A stretch of 64,000 nt of DNA from Roseicella sp. DB1501 (GCF_013112485.1 NZ_JABFHG010000014.1:111039-175038); one strand, 5' to 3'. Shown: positions 29,230 to 39,762, counted from the stretch's first letter. A program made the numbers and translations. The notes: a model not told the origin generated them from the sequence alone.

Positions 29230-30006
29230 TCAGGCCGCCTTGCGGAACAGGCGGAAGAAATTGTCGCTGGTCAGGGCCTCGATCTCCGCCTGGGTGGTGC
29301 CGCGCGTCTCAGCCAGCACGCGCGCGGTATGCGCGACATAGGCCGGCTCGCAGCGCTTCCCACGCACCGGCACCGGCGCCAGATAGGGGCTGTCGGTCTC
29401 GACCATGATGCGGTCGGCCGGTGCCTCGGCGGCGATGGCCCGGATCTCGGGCGATTTCGGGAAGGTCAGAATGCCGGAGAAGGACAGGTAGCCGCCCAGC
29501 GCCACCGCCCCCCGCGCCAGCTCGGCGCCGGAGGAGAAGCAATGCAGCAGGAAGGGAAAGGCGCCCCCCGCCTCCGCCTCCTCGCGCAGGATGGCCAGGA
29601 TGTCCGCATCGGCCTCCCGGGCATGGATGCAGAGCGGCAGGCCGGTGATCCGGGCCGCCCGGATATGGCGGCGGAACCCTTCCTGCTGCGCCTCGCGCGG
29701 CGCCGTGTCGTAGAAGTAGTCGAGCCCGGCCTCGCCGATGCCGATGATCCGCGGGTGATCGGCCAGGGCGACGAGCTCCTCGACCGTCGGCATGCCCTCG
29801 GGCTCGCCGGCATTGTGCGGGTGCACCCCGACCGTGCCCCAGACATCCGGGAAGCGCTCGGTGAGCGCCTTCACCCGCGCTGCCTGGCCGACACGGGTGC
29901 CGATGGTGACCAGACGGCCGATGCCGGCCTCGCGCGCCCGGCTGACGACCGCCTCGACCTCCCCATCGCCGAAGTAGTCGAGATGGCAGTGGCTATCGAT
30001 CAGCAT
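29230..30006 (-). CDS. tatD: TatD family metal-dependent DNase
   Basis: The 258-residue TIM-barrel hydrolase starts MLIDSHCHLDYF with the first metal site; GIGEAGLDYFYDTAPRE, LPLCIHAREAD, FLLHCFSSGAEL and VETDSPYLAPVPVRGK mark the other conserved segments. TatD enzymes are magnesium-dependent 3'-5' DNases. It follows metG with a 27-bp gap and precedes the MBL gene. Confidence 0.95.
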   Translation of the reverse strand: MLIDSHCHLDYFGDGEVEAVVSRAREAGIGRLVTIGTRVGQAARVKALTERFPDVWGTVGVHPHNAGEPEGMPTVEELVALADHPRIIGIGEAGLDYFYDTAPREAQQEGFRRHIRAARITGLPLCIHAREADADILAILREEAEAGGAFPFLLHCFSSGAELARGAVALGGYLSFSGILTFPKSPEIRAIAAEAPADRIMVETDSPYLAPVPVRGKRCEPAYVAHTARVLAETRGTTQAEIEALTSDNFFRLFRKAA

Positions 30007-30033
30007 GGATGGGCATTTCGTTGCGATTTCGAT

Positions 30034-31578
30034 TCATGCGGCGCCCTTGGGGGCCGCGGCCTCCTCGATCTTGCGGAAGAGCGGCGCCGGTGCCGGCAGC
30101 GGCGTGCCCCCGGGCAGCGGCGCGGCGAGGTCGGCGAGCCCCCTCGCCTGCTCTGGCACGCCGAGCTGCTCCAGCATGCTCGCCATGCTGCCGGGCATGA
30201 AGGGCTGCAGCACGGTGGCGAAGACGCGCAGCGCCGAATGCAGGTGTCGCAGCACCACCGCCATGCGGACGGGGTCGGTCTTCCGCAGCGCCCAGGGCTG
30301 CTGCACGGTGATGTAGCCATTGGCCGCCCGCGCCTGGGCCATGATGGCCTCGAGCGCGAGGTGGAATTCCTGCGCCTCGAGATGCGCCGCGACCGCGGCC
30401 GGCAGCGCCGCGATGCCGGCCAGCAGCTCGGCGTCGGCCGGCGTGCCCTCGGCGGGCGCCGGCAGCCGCCCCTCGCAGTTCCGCTGGATCAGCGACAGGG
30501 TCCGGTTCGCCAGGTTGCCGAGCGTGTCGGCCAGCTCACCGTTCACCCGGCCGATCAGCGCGGCGCGAGAGAAGTCGCCGTCATTGCCGAAGGGCACCTC
30601 GCGCAGCAGGAAGTAGCGCAGCGGATCGAGCCCGTACTCCTCGACCAGCTTCAGCGGGTCGATGGCGTTGCCGAGGGATTTCGACATCTTCTGCCCCTCG
30701 ATCGTCCACCAGCCATGGGCGAAGACCCGCCGCGGCGGCGCGAGGCCGGCCGCCGCCAGGAAGGCCGGCCAGTAGACGGCGTGGAAGCGGACGATGTCCT
30801 TGCCGACGAAATGCACGTCGGCCGGCCAGAAGCCCCAGCGCGGCGCCTGCGGGTCGGGATAGCCCGCGGCCGTGATGTAGTTGGTCAGCGCATCCAGCCA
30901 GACATACATCACATGTGCCGTGTCGCCCGGCACCGGGATGCCCCAGGTGAAGCTGGTGCGGCTGATCGAGAGGTCCTGCAGCCCCGACTTCACGAAGCTG
31001 ATCACCTCGTTCCGGCGCGAGGCCGGGGCGATGAAGCCGGGATTCTCCTCGTAGAAGCGGAGGAGCCAGTCTTGCCACTTCGACAGGCGGAAGAAGTAGG
31101 AGGGCTCCTTCACCCAGGCGACCGGGGCGCCCGAAGGGGCGTATTTCACCCCGTCCCGCTCGGTCAGCTCGTCGGGACCATAGAAGGCCTCGTCGCGCAC
31201 CGCGTACCAGCCCTCGTAATGGCCGAGATAGATCTCGTCGCGCCGCACCAGCTCCTCCCACAGCGCCTGGCAGGCGCGGCGGTGCCGCGGCTCGGTGGTG
31301 CGGATGAAGTCGTCGTTCGAATAGCCCATGCGCTCGGCGAGCAGGCGGAAGCTCTGGCTCACCTGGTCGGTGAAGGCCTGCGGCGCCATCCCGGCTTCCT
31401 GCGCCGCCTTCTCCACCTTCTGGCCGTGCTCGTCGGTGCCGGTCAGGAAGAAGACCTCATGCCCCTCGAGGCGCTTCCAGCGCGCCAGCACGTCCGTCGC
31501 CAGCGAGGTATAGGCGTGGCCGATATGCGGCTTGTCGTTCACGTAGTAGATCGGGGTGGTGTAGTAGACGCGTGCCAT
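30034..31578 (-). CDS. metG: Methionyl-tRNA synthetase
   Basis: The 514-residue class I synthetase has the HIGH motif (DKPHIGHAYTSLATD) near residue 20 and the KMSKS motif (GQKMSKSLGNAIDPL) near residue 300, with the anticodon-binding alpha-helical domain after it. It is the short form without the C-terminal EMAPII-like tRNA-binding domain. The start at 31578 (MARVYYTTPIYYVND) has GGAAGG at good spacing; an upstream in-frame ATG at 31611 is not needed. It is downstream of holB. Confidence 0.97.
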   Translation of the reverse strand: MARVYYTTPIYYVNDKPHIGHAYTSLATDVLARWKRLEGHEVFFLTGTDEHGQKVEKAAQEAGMAPQAFTDQVSQSFRLLAERMGYSNDDFIRTTEPRHRRACQALWEELVRRDEIYLGHYEGWYAVRDEAFYGPDELTERDGVKYAPSGAPVAWVKEPSYFFRLSKWQDWLLRFYEENPGFIAPASRRNEVISFVKSGLQDLSISRTSFTWGIPVPGDTAHVMYVWLDALTNYITAAGYPDPQAPRWGFWPADVHFVGKDIVRFHAVYWPAFLAAAGLAPPRRVFAHGWWTIEGQKMSKSLGNAIDPLKLVEEYGLDPLRYFLLREVPFGNDGDFSRAALIGRVNGELADTLGNLANRTLSLIQRNCEGRLPAPAEGTPADAELLAGIAALPAAVAAHLEAQEFHLALEAIMAQARAANGYITVQQPWALRKTDPVRMAVVLRHLHSALRVFATVLQPFMPGSMASMLEQLGVPEQARGLADLAAPLPGGTPLPAPAPLFRKIEEAAAPKGAA

Positions 31579-31698
31579 CGGGCTGCCCTTCCGCCGGCCG
31601 GGCCGGCACACCCTCCCCGGCGCCCGTCATGGCGGGCTCGACCGGGGCCCAGGGGGCGCCGGGAGGGCGATTGCGTGCCCCGCCGGACCATCAATGCC

Positions 31699-32717
<1,019 letters not shown>

Positions 32718-32721
<4 letters not shown>

Positions 32722-33319
32722 GCCGCGAGCCGGCCGCGGACCAGGCGCAGGATGTCGGCCGCCACGCCCTCCGGCGCCGCGGTGGCATCCACCAGGGCGC
32801 AGCGCGCCGGCTCGGCGGCGGCGATCGCCCGGAAGCCGGCCCGGACGCGCGCATGGAAGGCCGGGTCGAGCGCCTCGTAGCGGTTGGCGTCGCCCCGGGC
32901 GGCGGCGCGGGCAAGGCCTTCCTCGGGGCCGATATCGAGCACCAGCGTCAGATCCGGCCACAGCCCGTCCAGGGTGATGCCGGCCAGGCTGTCGAGGACC
33001 GCCCGCGGCATGCCCTGGCCAAAGACCTGATAGGCAAGCGTCGAGTCGAGGAAGCGGTCGCAGACCACCCAGGCGCCGGCATCGAGCGCCGGCCGGATGG
33101 TTCGCACCACATGCTCGCGCCGCGCCGCGAAATGCAGCAGCCCCTCGGTGATGCCGTCCCACGGCCCCTGATAGGACCCCTGGCCGAGCAGCAGGGCGCG
33201 GATCGCCTCGGCGCCGGGCGCGCCGCCGGGCTCGCGGGTGCGAAGCACCCGATGCCCCGCGGCCCGCAGCGCGGCCTCAAGCAGCCGCGCCTGGGTGGAC
33301 TTGCCCGCCCCCTCCCCGC
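32718..33319 (-). pseudogene. tmk: Thymidylate kinase, host copy, 3' part lacking its native start
   Basis: The remnant keeps everything from GEGAGKSTQARLLEAALR to the normal C-terminus (about 200 codons), including TREPGG, the DRFLDSTLAYQ motif and the C-terminal helices. It has lost MARGRFITLEGG, which is found 24 kb away at 57298-57332. The frame stays open into the element: minus-strand ATGs at 33335, 33347, 33416 and 33434 could start a fusion such as MRQSMAGAISGEGAGKST. In that fusion the first Gly of the Walker A motif becomes Ser. It is probably inactive as a kinase, but its translation would still couple to holB. Confidence 0.9.
33316..33319. other. Left attachment core (attL) of the tmk-inserted element
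   Basis: CCGC at 33316-33319 is the last sequence shared with the right junction (57298-57301). On the minus strand it reads GCGG inside the codons for the TMK P-loop. Joining host sequence left of this point to host sequence right of 57301 rebuilds GAA GGC GGG GAG GGG GCG GGC AAG, encoding EGGEGAGK. The exact crossover may shift by a few bases. Confidence 0.8.
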
Positions 33320-33341
33320 TTATCGCCCCTGCCATCGACTG

Positions 33342-33436
33342 TCTCATATGAGAGGAAAAACCCGCCTTTTTGGCACTGAGTCGGAATGAAACAACCTTAT
33401 TTGCCCCCACTCTCATATCAACAGAACGTCTCATAT
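33342..33436. repeat. Three copies of TCTCATAT at the element's left end
   Basis: Exact copies lie at 33342-33349, 33411-33418 and 33429-33436; the first is part of the 12-bp palindrome TCTCATATGAGA (33342-33353). Repeated octamers next to an element end are typical recombinase-binding sites. Read on the minus strand each copy (ATATGAGA) holds an ATG, and all three are in the same frame as the tmk remnant (spacings 69 and 18 bp). Confidence 0.75.
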
Positions 33437-33645
33437 TAGCGTTTGGTGTTTGAACTGGTGAAGCTTGGCGCTCTCCAGTTGAGTGGCCGACGACGCTTGC
33501 AAGCACGCCAAAAACCTCACAGTTGATCGAGCCGCCGCACTATCTTCGCGGAATTTGTGTTCCCTTTTCGTTCTACATGGGCAAGCCTCGTTGCCGCGCG
33601 ACCTTTGGGAATCGGCTCTGTGTGTGAGCATCGCAAGGAGTGACG

Positions 33646-34887
33646 ATGATCAGCGGCGTGAGCATCCCAGCCGGAGCGATGACAAAGCTTCTCTCGACAG
33701 TGGTAGGCGGAGCGGCAACCTCTCGGATCACTGCGGGTGAGCGAGGCCACTCGTTAGAGATGGCAGACGGCGTCCGTTTCCTCTTCGACCGCAATGGTCA
33801 GTATCTGGACGACGTCAACGGCTGGCAACTCCGAATGGGCCTGAGGACGTCCTCGCCTGCTACTCGGGCTACTCGCTCCAGTGCGATTAAGCGAGTCCTG
33901 GGTTGGTACGATGAACGGGACCTGCGATGGCAAGACTGCCTCGAGCTCGCCCACATGAACCGGCTTTGGCTCTCATTTCGATCTGCTGAGAGCCCTCGGG
34001 TCAGCAAGGCGACGTGGAATCAGTGGATGGACCATTGGTATGCCTTCGTCCTCTACGCCAAGCATACCGGTCTGGTCGACGACATCGGGTTCACTCGTTC
34101 CGACGTCATCGAGCGCGGGCGTTCCGCCCGTCCAGTGAAGGCGTTATCAGCGACCGAGTTCAAAACATTCATTCAGGCGGCCGATTCCTCTCGCATGCGG
34201 GCCGGGTGTGCGGCCTGTCTTGGAACGGGGGTACGGGTTTCAGAACTCGCCGCGTTACGGCTTGCTGATATTCCCGACCCGCGGGGCGCTGCAAACCTTG
34301 GACGTGCCTATCTACCAGCCAGCATTGAGGGCAAGGGTAGAAAAATCCGTACGATTTACTGGCCGTCCACGGCGATCAAGTGGATTCAGTGGTATATCAA
34401 TGGTGAGAGACGCATGGCCGTAGAAACTCTGCGGCAACGGATCGCCAGACAAGAAATCTCAGTCTCACAAACCTTTCTCACCGTGGCTTCTGGTGGACAA
34501 TTAATCGAAAATTCATCCTCGCCATTGTGGCTGGCCGAAAATGGCGACCCATTGTCATACAAACGATGGGGGAAGGATTTTGCGAAAGTCAGTGATCGCT
34601 GCGGGGAAGAGGGACCTCAGTGCTCACCCCATAACCTTCGCCACAGCTACGCGATTATTACCCTATCCCTACTCATTAACGCTATGCTGAAGAAAGAAAT
34701 GGTCGATCGCCATCTGGGTCGGCCAGAAGGGCGTGTTTACTTCATGGAGCCCATACGCGAGGTCAAGGAGCGCCTTGGTCACGCTTCTATTGAGACGACA
34801 ATGATCTATCTCGATCATATAGCCGAACATCGTGCACTTCTTGCAATGGCTGTCTCAGAAATGCAGGCGACCTATTTCGATGCCTAA
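33646..34887 (+). CDS. Tyrosine recombinase, first of three (TnpA-like)
   Basis: The 413-residue integrase has a SAM-like N-terminal DNA-binding region and a catalytic domain with Arg I in GTGVRVSELAALRLADI, HxxR in SPHNLRHSYAI, and GHASIETTMIYLDH with the late His and nucleophilic Tyr. It is the complete recombinase of the set. The start at ATG 33646 has AAGGAG five bases upstream; GTG 33640 is also in frame. Its last 8 bp overlap the next recombinase gene. By analogy with Tn554 TnpA it should carry out strand exchange at the tmk site. Confidence 0.88.
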   Translation: MISGVSIPAGAMTKLLSTVVGGAATSRITAGERGHSLEMADGVRFLFDRNGQYLDDVNGWQLRMGLRTSSPATRATRSSAIKRVLGWYDERDLRWQDCLELAHMNRLWLSFRSAESPRVSKATWNQWMDHWYAFVLYAKHTGLVDDIGFTRSDVIERGRSARPVKALSATEFKTFIQAADSSRMRAGCAACLGTGVRVSELAALRLADIPDPRGAANLGRAYLPASIEGKGRKIRTIYWPSTAIKWIQWYINGERRMAVETLRQRIARQEISVSQTFLTVASGGQLIENSSSPLWLAENGDPLSYKRWGKDFAKVSDRCGEEGPQCSPHNLRHSYAIITLSLLINAMLKKEMVDRHLGRPEGRVYFMEPIREVKERLGHASIETTMIYLDHIAEHRALLAMAVSEMQATYFDA

Positions 34888-36892
34888 GCACACGACAAAA
34901 GTGAGCTCGAAGTTCGCAGAAGCTCCAGCTCCTATTACAGTAATCGATCTCGAAGCTGATCGCGAGCAGATACGACAGACTCTAACATTCTTACACGTTC
35001 CGCCCGCGGGTAGAGGAGAGCCCCGGGACATCAGCCTTAGTGTGTGGATCGGATCGCCCTATCAGCAGATAGCCGGTGAACTCCTCATCGCACACCAAGA
35101 AGCGTGTATGCGGCTGACATCAGACACTGCCGCCTCTCAAGTTTATCACCTCACGCGCTTCCTCGAATACCTACAGGATCGAGACGCAAACGAAAATGGG
35201 AAACCTACAGCGTCCCTGAAGGATTTAACCTTTCATACTCTTCGCAACTTCGAGCACTGGTTAGCAGATAAATCGGTAAAAGTGCGGCGCCAAGTCGAGG
35301 AGCGAGCTAAGCTTCTGGAGGAAATCTTAGCGAATGAGCCGCTAGCGAATTTTTCAACAAAAACAGGAAGGCTTAATTACACGAAACTTTCTCTCCGCCT
35401 CGGTCCGTCACCTTACTACGTGGCGCGGCATGCGCCACTGTTTGAAATTGTGGAACGGGTAGCGTCTGCGCAGAACGTTCCGTTTGTCAGACCGAAAAAA
35501 CTGCCATGGCAATCTCTGCCACATCAGCCTGAGATTGGGCGGGAAGAAGGTCGCCCCAAAGCGTCCCGCTACATCGCAGACATCGTTTGGACGGTTAACA
35601 AGACCCTGGCCCGAGTTGCCAGTAGCCGCTCAGAGCTTTTTGGACCTGACTTCGCCTTGCCAGCACCGTTGACCGGATCGGAGGTGCAGCGCGTCAAATC
35701 GAAAGCGCTAACACCGGTTGAGGCTGCTGCGTTCGAAAAGTCATGCTTAACCGCTATGCGAAGGGTTAAGCAACGGTTCAGCGGGAACCGAGACGACATG
35801 GCTCAGGCCGGTGGGTGCGAAAAAGAGCTCGTAAAACCGCATCAAGACGATCTCATTCCATTTCTTTTAAGACTTACATTTAATGAGCACGCTCCTCTGA
35901 ACCTCAGCAGTGCACTCAACCTGCATATCGACCTGACCGACGCAGCTTCGCATTGCCTGCGGCCGAGTCCGACGCACGGGCATAGCCGATTGTACTTCGG
36001 CAAGCCTCGTGCTGGTGTTGATAAAACTTTTGTCGACGTGCCAGACCGCGGTGCCTTCGATATTCCAGGCGTTATCCGAACACTCATAGAGGTAACCCAG
36101 TCACTTCGGTCTATCGCCGATCCCAAGGATGCTCATAGCCTCTGGCTATACTGGCTAAGCAGAAACGGAGGCGTACGGGTTTTAACTCCGGCTGTGGCGT
36201 ACAGCGGATTGCGTGACTTCGTGCATAAGGCTGAAAATCTTCTGCCTGACGGCAATCCCATTCCCAACATACACTTTCGGCGGTTCCGTCCTACCGTTAT
36301 AGCAAACATTGCGATTGCAAATGGAGTTGAAGAGGCTCAGCGGCGAGCGTCGCATGCCGACTTCAGGCGGACCATTGATTACGCATCGAGCCCGGGCAAT
36401 GAGATCAGAGTCCGCGAGACGATCAAGGGTGCGCAAAGTAAGGCGATTACGTCAATCCGTTCTGGGTTCCAAGATAGGCCTAAGCGGGAAGAAGTTGAGG
36501 CACTTGCGTCGGAGCTTGGGGTTACGCTGGGACATGCGGCGGAGATCTTGTATGGCAAGAGAGACAAGCTCTGCAATAGCTGCATTGACGACAAAAACGG
36601 CAAAGGCCCGGAACGGAAAGGCACGGCATGCAGACGCTTTGAATCCTGCTTGGTCTGCGTAAACGGAATCATTCTAGAGCGGCATTTACCACGTCTCTTA
36701 GATTTTTACCTGCAGTGGCTACGCCTTGCTGACGAGATGGAAGAGGTTATCTGGCGTGAGGAACACGAGCTGAACTGTAAGCTCGTCGAAGTCCATTTGT
36801 CGAAATTCCCTCGTGACCTTGTCGATAGACTAACGAACGAAGCGCGTTCGCGGTCCCCAGTGATCGCGTTCCGACCGGCGAAGCAATCATGA
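34880..36892 (+). CDS. Tyrosine-recombinase-like protein, second of three (TnpB-like)
   Basis: The 670-residue protein has a large N-terminal domain and a C-terminal integrase fold with HxxR in HFRRFRPTVIAN and a SHADFRRTIDYASS segment providing His and Tyr. The position of catalytic Arg I appears as Asn (APLNLSSALNLHIDL), so it may be a degenerate or helper recombinase. A cysteine cluster (LCNSCIDD, then CRRFESCLVCVNG) near residues 575-610 suggests a zinc-binding module. The start ATG 34880 overlaps the upstream gene; its stop overlaps the next gene (ATGA). Codon use is AT-richer than the host's. Confidence 0.82.
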   Translation: MPKHTTKVSSKFAEAPAPITVIDLEADREQIRQTLTFLHVPPAGRGEPRDISLSVWIGSPYQQIAGELLIAHQEACMRLTSDTAASQVYHLTRFLEYLQDRDANENGKPTASLKDLTFHTLRNFEHWLADKSVKVRRQVEERAKLLEEILANEPLANFSTKTGRLNYTKLSLRLGPSPYYVARHAPLFEIVERVASAQNVPFVRPKKLPWQSLPHQPEIGREEGRPKASRYIADIVWTVNKTLARVASSRSELFGPDFALPAPLTGSEVQRVKSKALTPVEAAAFEKSCLTAMRRVKQRFSGNRDDMAQAGGCEKELVKPHQDDLIPFLLRLTFNEHAPLNLSSALNLHIDLTDAASHCLRPSPTHGHSRLYFGKPRAGVDKTFVDVPDRGAFDIPGVIRTLIEVTQSLRSIADPKDAHSLWLYWLSRNGGVRVLTPAVAYSGLRDFVHKAENLLPDGNPIPNIHFRRFRPTVIANIAIANGVEEAQRRASHADFRRTIDYASSPGNEIRVRETIKGAQSKAITSIRSGFQDRPKREEVEALASELGVTLGHAAEILYGKRDKLCNSCIDDKNGKGPERKGTACRRFESCLVCVNGIILERHLPRLLDFYLQWLRLADEMEEVIWREEHELNCKLVEVHLSKFPRDLVDRLTNEARSRSPVIAFRPAKQS

Positions 36893-39012
36893 GCGATTTA
36901 CACCCCGAAGGTGAGTCCGCTCTCAAGCCAGGAGCGAACCTCCGCCTTCTCGCGTCCTCGACCGTGGTTACTCGCAAGGGAAGTCGTCTTGCTGACTCAA
37001 CCTGGGACTTCACTGGCGATGCACCAGGCCTCTTTGTTTTCGACTGGGCTTTTGATGTTCGCGTCCGCAATGTCGTGATCGGCAACCTGGGCGACAGGCG
37101 GTACAGTAACCTCGTCTATCCGTTCCAGGAGGCCATTGCGGTACGCTGGCTATACAAAGAGCGAGAGGATGGGAAGAATTGGGCCCCCTCTAGAGCAGCA
37201 GACGCATGCCGCTGTGCTCGTGATTTCTGCTTGTGGGCGGCTGCACGCGGTATCAGCGCGGTGTCGGAGGTCGACGAACCGAGCTTCGAAGCCTGGGTGA
37301 AGGAAGCTGCTAGCCTCAAGGATGGCGCGGGTGTGCGCTCTGTCCGCGACGCCCGCCGCCTGGTCGACACGACGCTTCTTCTTTGGCGGCTGAGAAGCCG
37401 GATCAGTGCAACGCTTGGTTTCCGACCACTGGGTGAGTTTGGCAAAGATTGGATTACTGACGGCCCAGAGACCGAATCTTACCAGTTGATCCCGAAGGCG
37501 GTTCTTGACCATGTCGTCGGGGCGGCTCTCCGATTTATCGAAGTATATGCTCATGATATTCGGGCTGCTCGTCGTTATCTCGACGAATTGGTAGCCGAGT
37601 GGGAGACGATCTACGATTCTTCAGCGCCGGTGTGGAAAAAAGGATCGAAAGAATATTCAGATTTCGATTCATGGGTTGGCAGGAGATTTGGATCGAAGAA
37701 CCGCACTGCGCGAAAAAAGATGCCGCAGCCTGCACCGTGGAATGAAAATGGATTCTTTAGAGAGGATCCTGATACGGGCAAGCCTTGGTTAGATCGCATC
37801 GAAACCCGACACAAGCTGCAGGTGCTTGAGAACTCTCTCCGAACCGCCTGTTACATCATAATAGCTTTTTTGACTGGCGGCCGTAATGGCGACATGAACG
37901 ACCTGCCTCTTCAATGCGCGGAAACGGTTCCCGCGGTCGACCCACGTTTCTCGCCGCAGCACCTCATTCATGGGACCGTCGCTAAGCATCGTGGACGCAT
38001 CCCGGAACAGGTCACCTGGAATGTGCCAAAGGAGGCAATCGACGCTGCGGGCATTCTTGCTGAAATGCTGCAGCCTTGGAGAAAGAGGACTGGAACAACT
38101 CGACTGTTTGCAACGCAAACCGGAAAACTCGTCCAGAACAATATAATGAACTACGATCTAAAAGTGTTTTTAGAGCGGATTGAGGCCCCTTATGTCGATG
38201 GAAAGCCATTTCCGCTTTCTACCCATATGTTCCGGGTGGCTTTGGCCCAGTGGTTGGCGCAGGAGCCGCACGGCGAGGTCGCCGGTGCGATCCATCTCAA
38301 GCAACTGAGCACGGCAGCATTCCGTGGGTATCTGAGGAACGACACGCAGTTCCAATCGATGCTCGCCCATTTCGAGCAAGCCGCTCAAGCCGACCATCTA
38401 CATACTGTCATGACCGAGCCCGTTCTCCGCGGTCGGAAGGGGCTTGATGTTATGAGAGCGAGGACGGCGGAAGAGCAGGCTTCGCTCGACGCTGAGGTGC
38501 GATCGATCAATTATGCACAAGCCGGCTCCGAAGCCCCGAATGCACGTACCATTCAGCGCCTTCGGAAGAGTGGGGTGCCCGTCTACAAGACGGCTCTGAC
38601 AATGTGCGTGTTCAAAGGTGATTCAGCAGAGTGTCTGAAGGGCGTTCCAGCCGGGCAGCGAACACGGCCACGAACTCACAAATGCGACCCGCATGGATGT
38701 GCAAACTCCGCGATCACGCGGCTCCAGGTGCCGGCCTATCTCGAGGACTTCGAAGAGTACGGCCAGCTCCTCGCGGATCCGGGCCACTCGTCATCGCAGC
38801 GAGATATCTATCGGCAGGAGATGGCAATGCTAGCTCGCCTCATCCTGCCCTTCCTACCCACCTTGGAGGCAGAGGGAGGGGTGCTCGATCAGGCGCTGAT
38901 TGGCGTCGGTGCAAGGGAGGCTTCCACTGTCTCCCGGAAGCGGCGCCGAGCGGAGGTCGCGGACCTCATCGCGCGGATAGAGCGTGCGGGGGTGCGGAGC
39001 TATGCGGCATGA
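36889..39012 (+). CDS. Large tyrosine-recombinase-like protein, third of three
   Basis: The 707-residue protein starts in an ATGA overlap. The candidate catalytic region holds Arg I in LTGGRNGDMNDLPLQ, HxxR in STHMFRVALAQWLA, and a candidate Tyr in STAAFRGYLRND, though the usual late His is not obvious. A Cys/His group (MCVFKGDSAECLKG, HKCDPHGCANS) lies near residues 580-620. The C-terminus is basic. It is cotranslated with the two other recombinases. Its role (third subunit, or regulator of direction) is inference from three-recombinase elements. Confidence 0.75.
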   Translation: MSDLHPEGESALKPGANLRLLASSTVVTRKGSRLADSTWDFTGDAPGLFVFDWAFDVRVRNVVIGNLGDRRYSNLVYPFQEAIAVRWLYKEREDGKNWAPSRAADACRCARDFCLWAAARGISAVSEVDEPSFEAWVKEAASLKDGAGVRSVRDARRLVDTTLLLWRLRSRISATLGFRPLGEFGKDWITDGPETESYQLIPKAVLDHVVGAALRFIEVYAHDIRAARRYLDELVAEWETIYDSSAPVWKKGSKEYSDFDSWVGRRFGSKNRTARKKMPQPAPWNENGFFREDPDTGKPWLDRIETRHKLQVLENSLRTACYIIIAFLTGGRNGDMNDLPLQCAETVPAVDPRFSPQHLIHGTVAKHRGRIPEQVTWNVPKEAIDAAGILAEMLQPWRKRTGTTRLFATQTGKLVQNNIMNYDLKVFLERIEAPYVDGKPFPLSTHMFRVALAQWLAQEPHGEVAGAIHLKQLSTAAFRGYLRNDTQFQSMLAHFEQAAQADHLHTVMTEPVLRGRKGLDVMRARTAEEQASLDAEVRSINYAQAGSEAPNARTIQRLRKSGVPVYKTALTMCVFKGDSAECLKGVPAGQRTRPRTHKCDPHGCANSAITRLQVPAYLEDFEEYGQLLADPGHSSSQRDIYRQEMAMLARLILPFLPTLEAEGGVLDQALIGVGAREASTVSRKRRRAEVADLIARIERAGVRSYAA

Positions 39013-39725
39013 GCCGTGACGGCAGGGGGCCGTCTGCTGACGCCAGAGCCAAGGCCGCGGAGACCAAGCGGCAGAATGCGGCCCATCGTAGATCCGCTTT
39101 AGCCGAGGTGCTGGCGCTCATCGAACTGCAACTGGGTGCTGGTGCACTGAAGCCAGAAGAGATCTCCCACGACTTCCTCAGGGAGCGTGCAGGCCTGACC
39201 AATGCGACCTACTGGCGGTACCTGAACGCGGATCCCGATATTGCTCTCAAGGCTGCGGCGCTCGCCTGGACGACGCGTCCCGACCGAAGCGGCGACAAGC
39301 TGATCGCGGGCAAGCCGCCGGCCGGCAAGCTGGATGACGGGGAACAAGAGGCTCGCGCCGAAGTCGCCCGGCTGACCGTGATCAACCTCAATCTCATGCA
39401 ACAGGTGGCTGCCTGCAAAGCCATGATATCGCTCCTCGAGAGTGACCTTCGCGCGAAGTCGAAGGAGGCGTCCGGCAAGGATTTTGACCTCGCCAGCGAG
39501 AGGCAGATCTCCACCCGGTTGGCCGAAAAGCTAGCAGTCATGGTCGAGCGGTGCCACGCGGCGGGGATCGACGTCGACCCCGATCTCTCATCACTGATCA
39601 AGCCGCCCGCCCGTAACGGAGGGCGTCTACAGGTGCAGCAGCAGGAAGCAGCAGTAGCGCGGGCCCGGCGGAAGGCTCCGACGCTAAGCGTCGTTCGGTC
39701 GGACGACGATGCCGGCAACAGTTGA
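39009..39725 (+). CDS. Accessory protein of the recombinase operon, helical
   Basis: The 238-residue protein starts in an ATGA overlap with the third recombinase. The N-terminal third (AKAAETKRQNAAHRRSALAEVLALIE, then FLRERAGLTNATYWRYLNAD) looks like a small winged or HTH domain with basic helix. Residues 120-190 are heptad-rich (EARAEVARLTVINLNLMQQVAACKAMISLLESDLRAKSKE) and likely coiled coil. The position is that of the small tnpC of Tn554-like elements, which affects efficiency and orientation of insertion. I do not recognise a named family with certainty. Confidence 0.65.
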   Translation: MSRDGRGPSADARAKAAETKRQNAAHRRSALAEVLALIELQLGAGALKPEEISHDFLRERAGLTNATYWRYLNADPDIALKAAALAWTTRPDRSGDKLIAGKPPAGKLDDGEQEARAEVARLTVINLNLMQQVAACKAMISLLESDLRAKSKEASGKDFDLASERQISTRLAEKLAVMVERCHAAGIDVDPDLSSLIKPPARNGGRLQVQQQEAAVARARRKAPTLSVVRSDDDAGNS

Positions 39726-39762
39726 GGATTGGCGCGCAGCACCATCTTGGGGAGCCCGGGGA

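Noticed and set aside
33483..33794. Short frames on both strands at the element's left end
   Set aside because: They overlap the first recombinase start or the octamer repeats, have no good ribosome binding site and resemble no protein.
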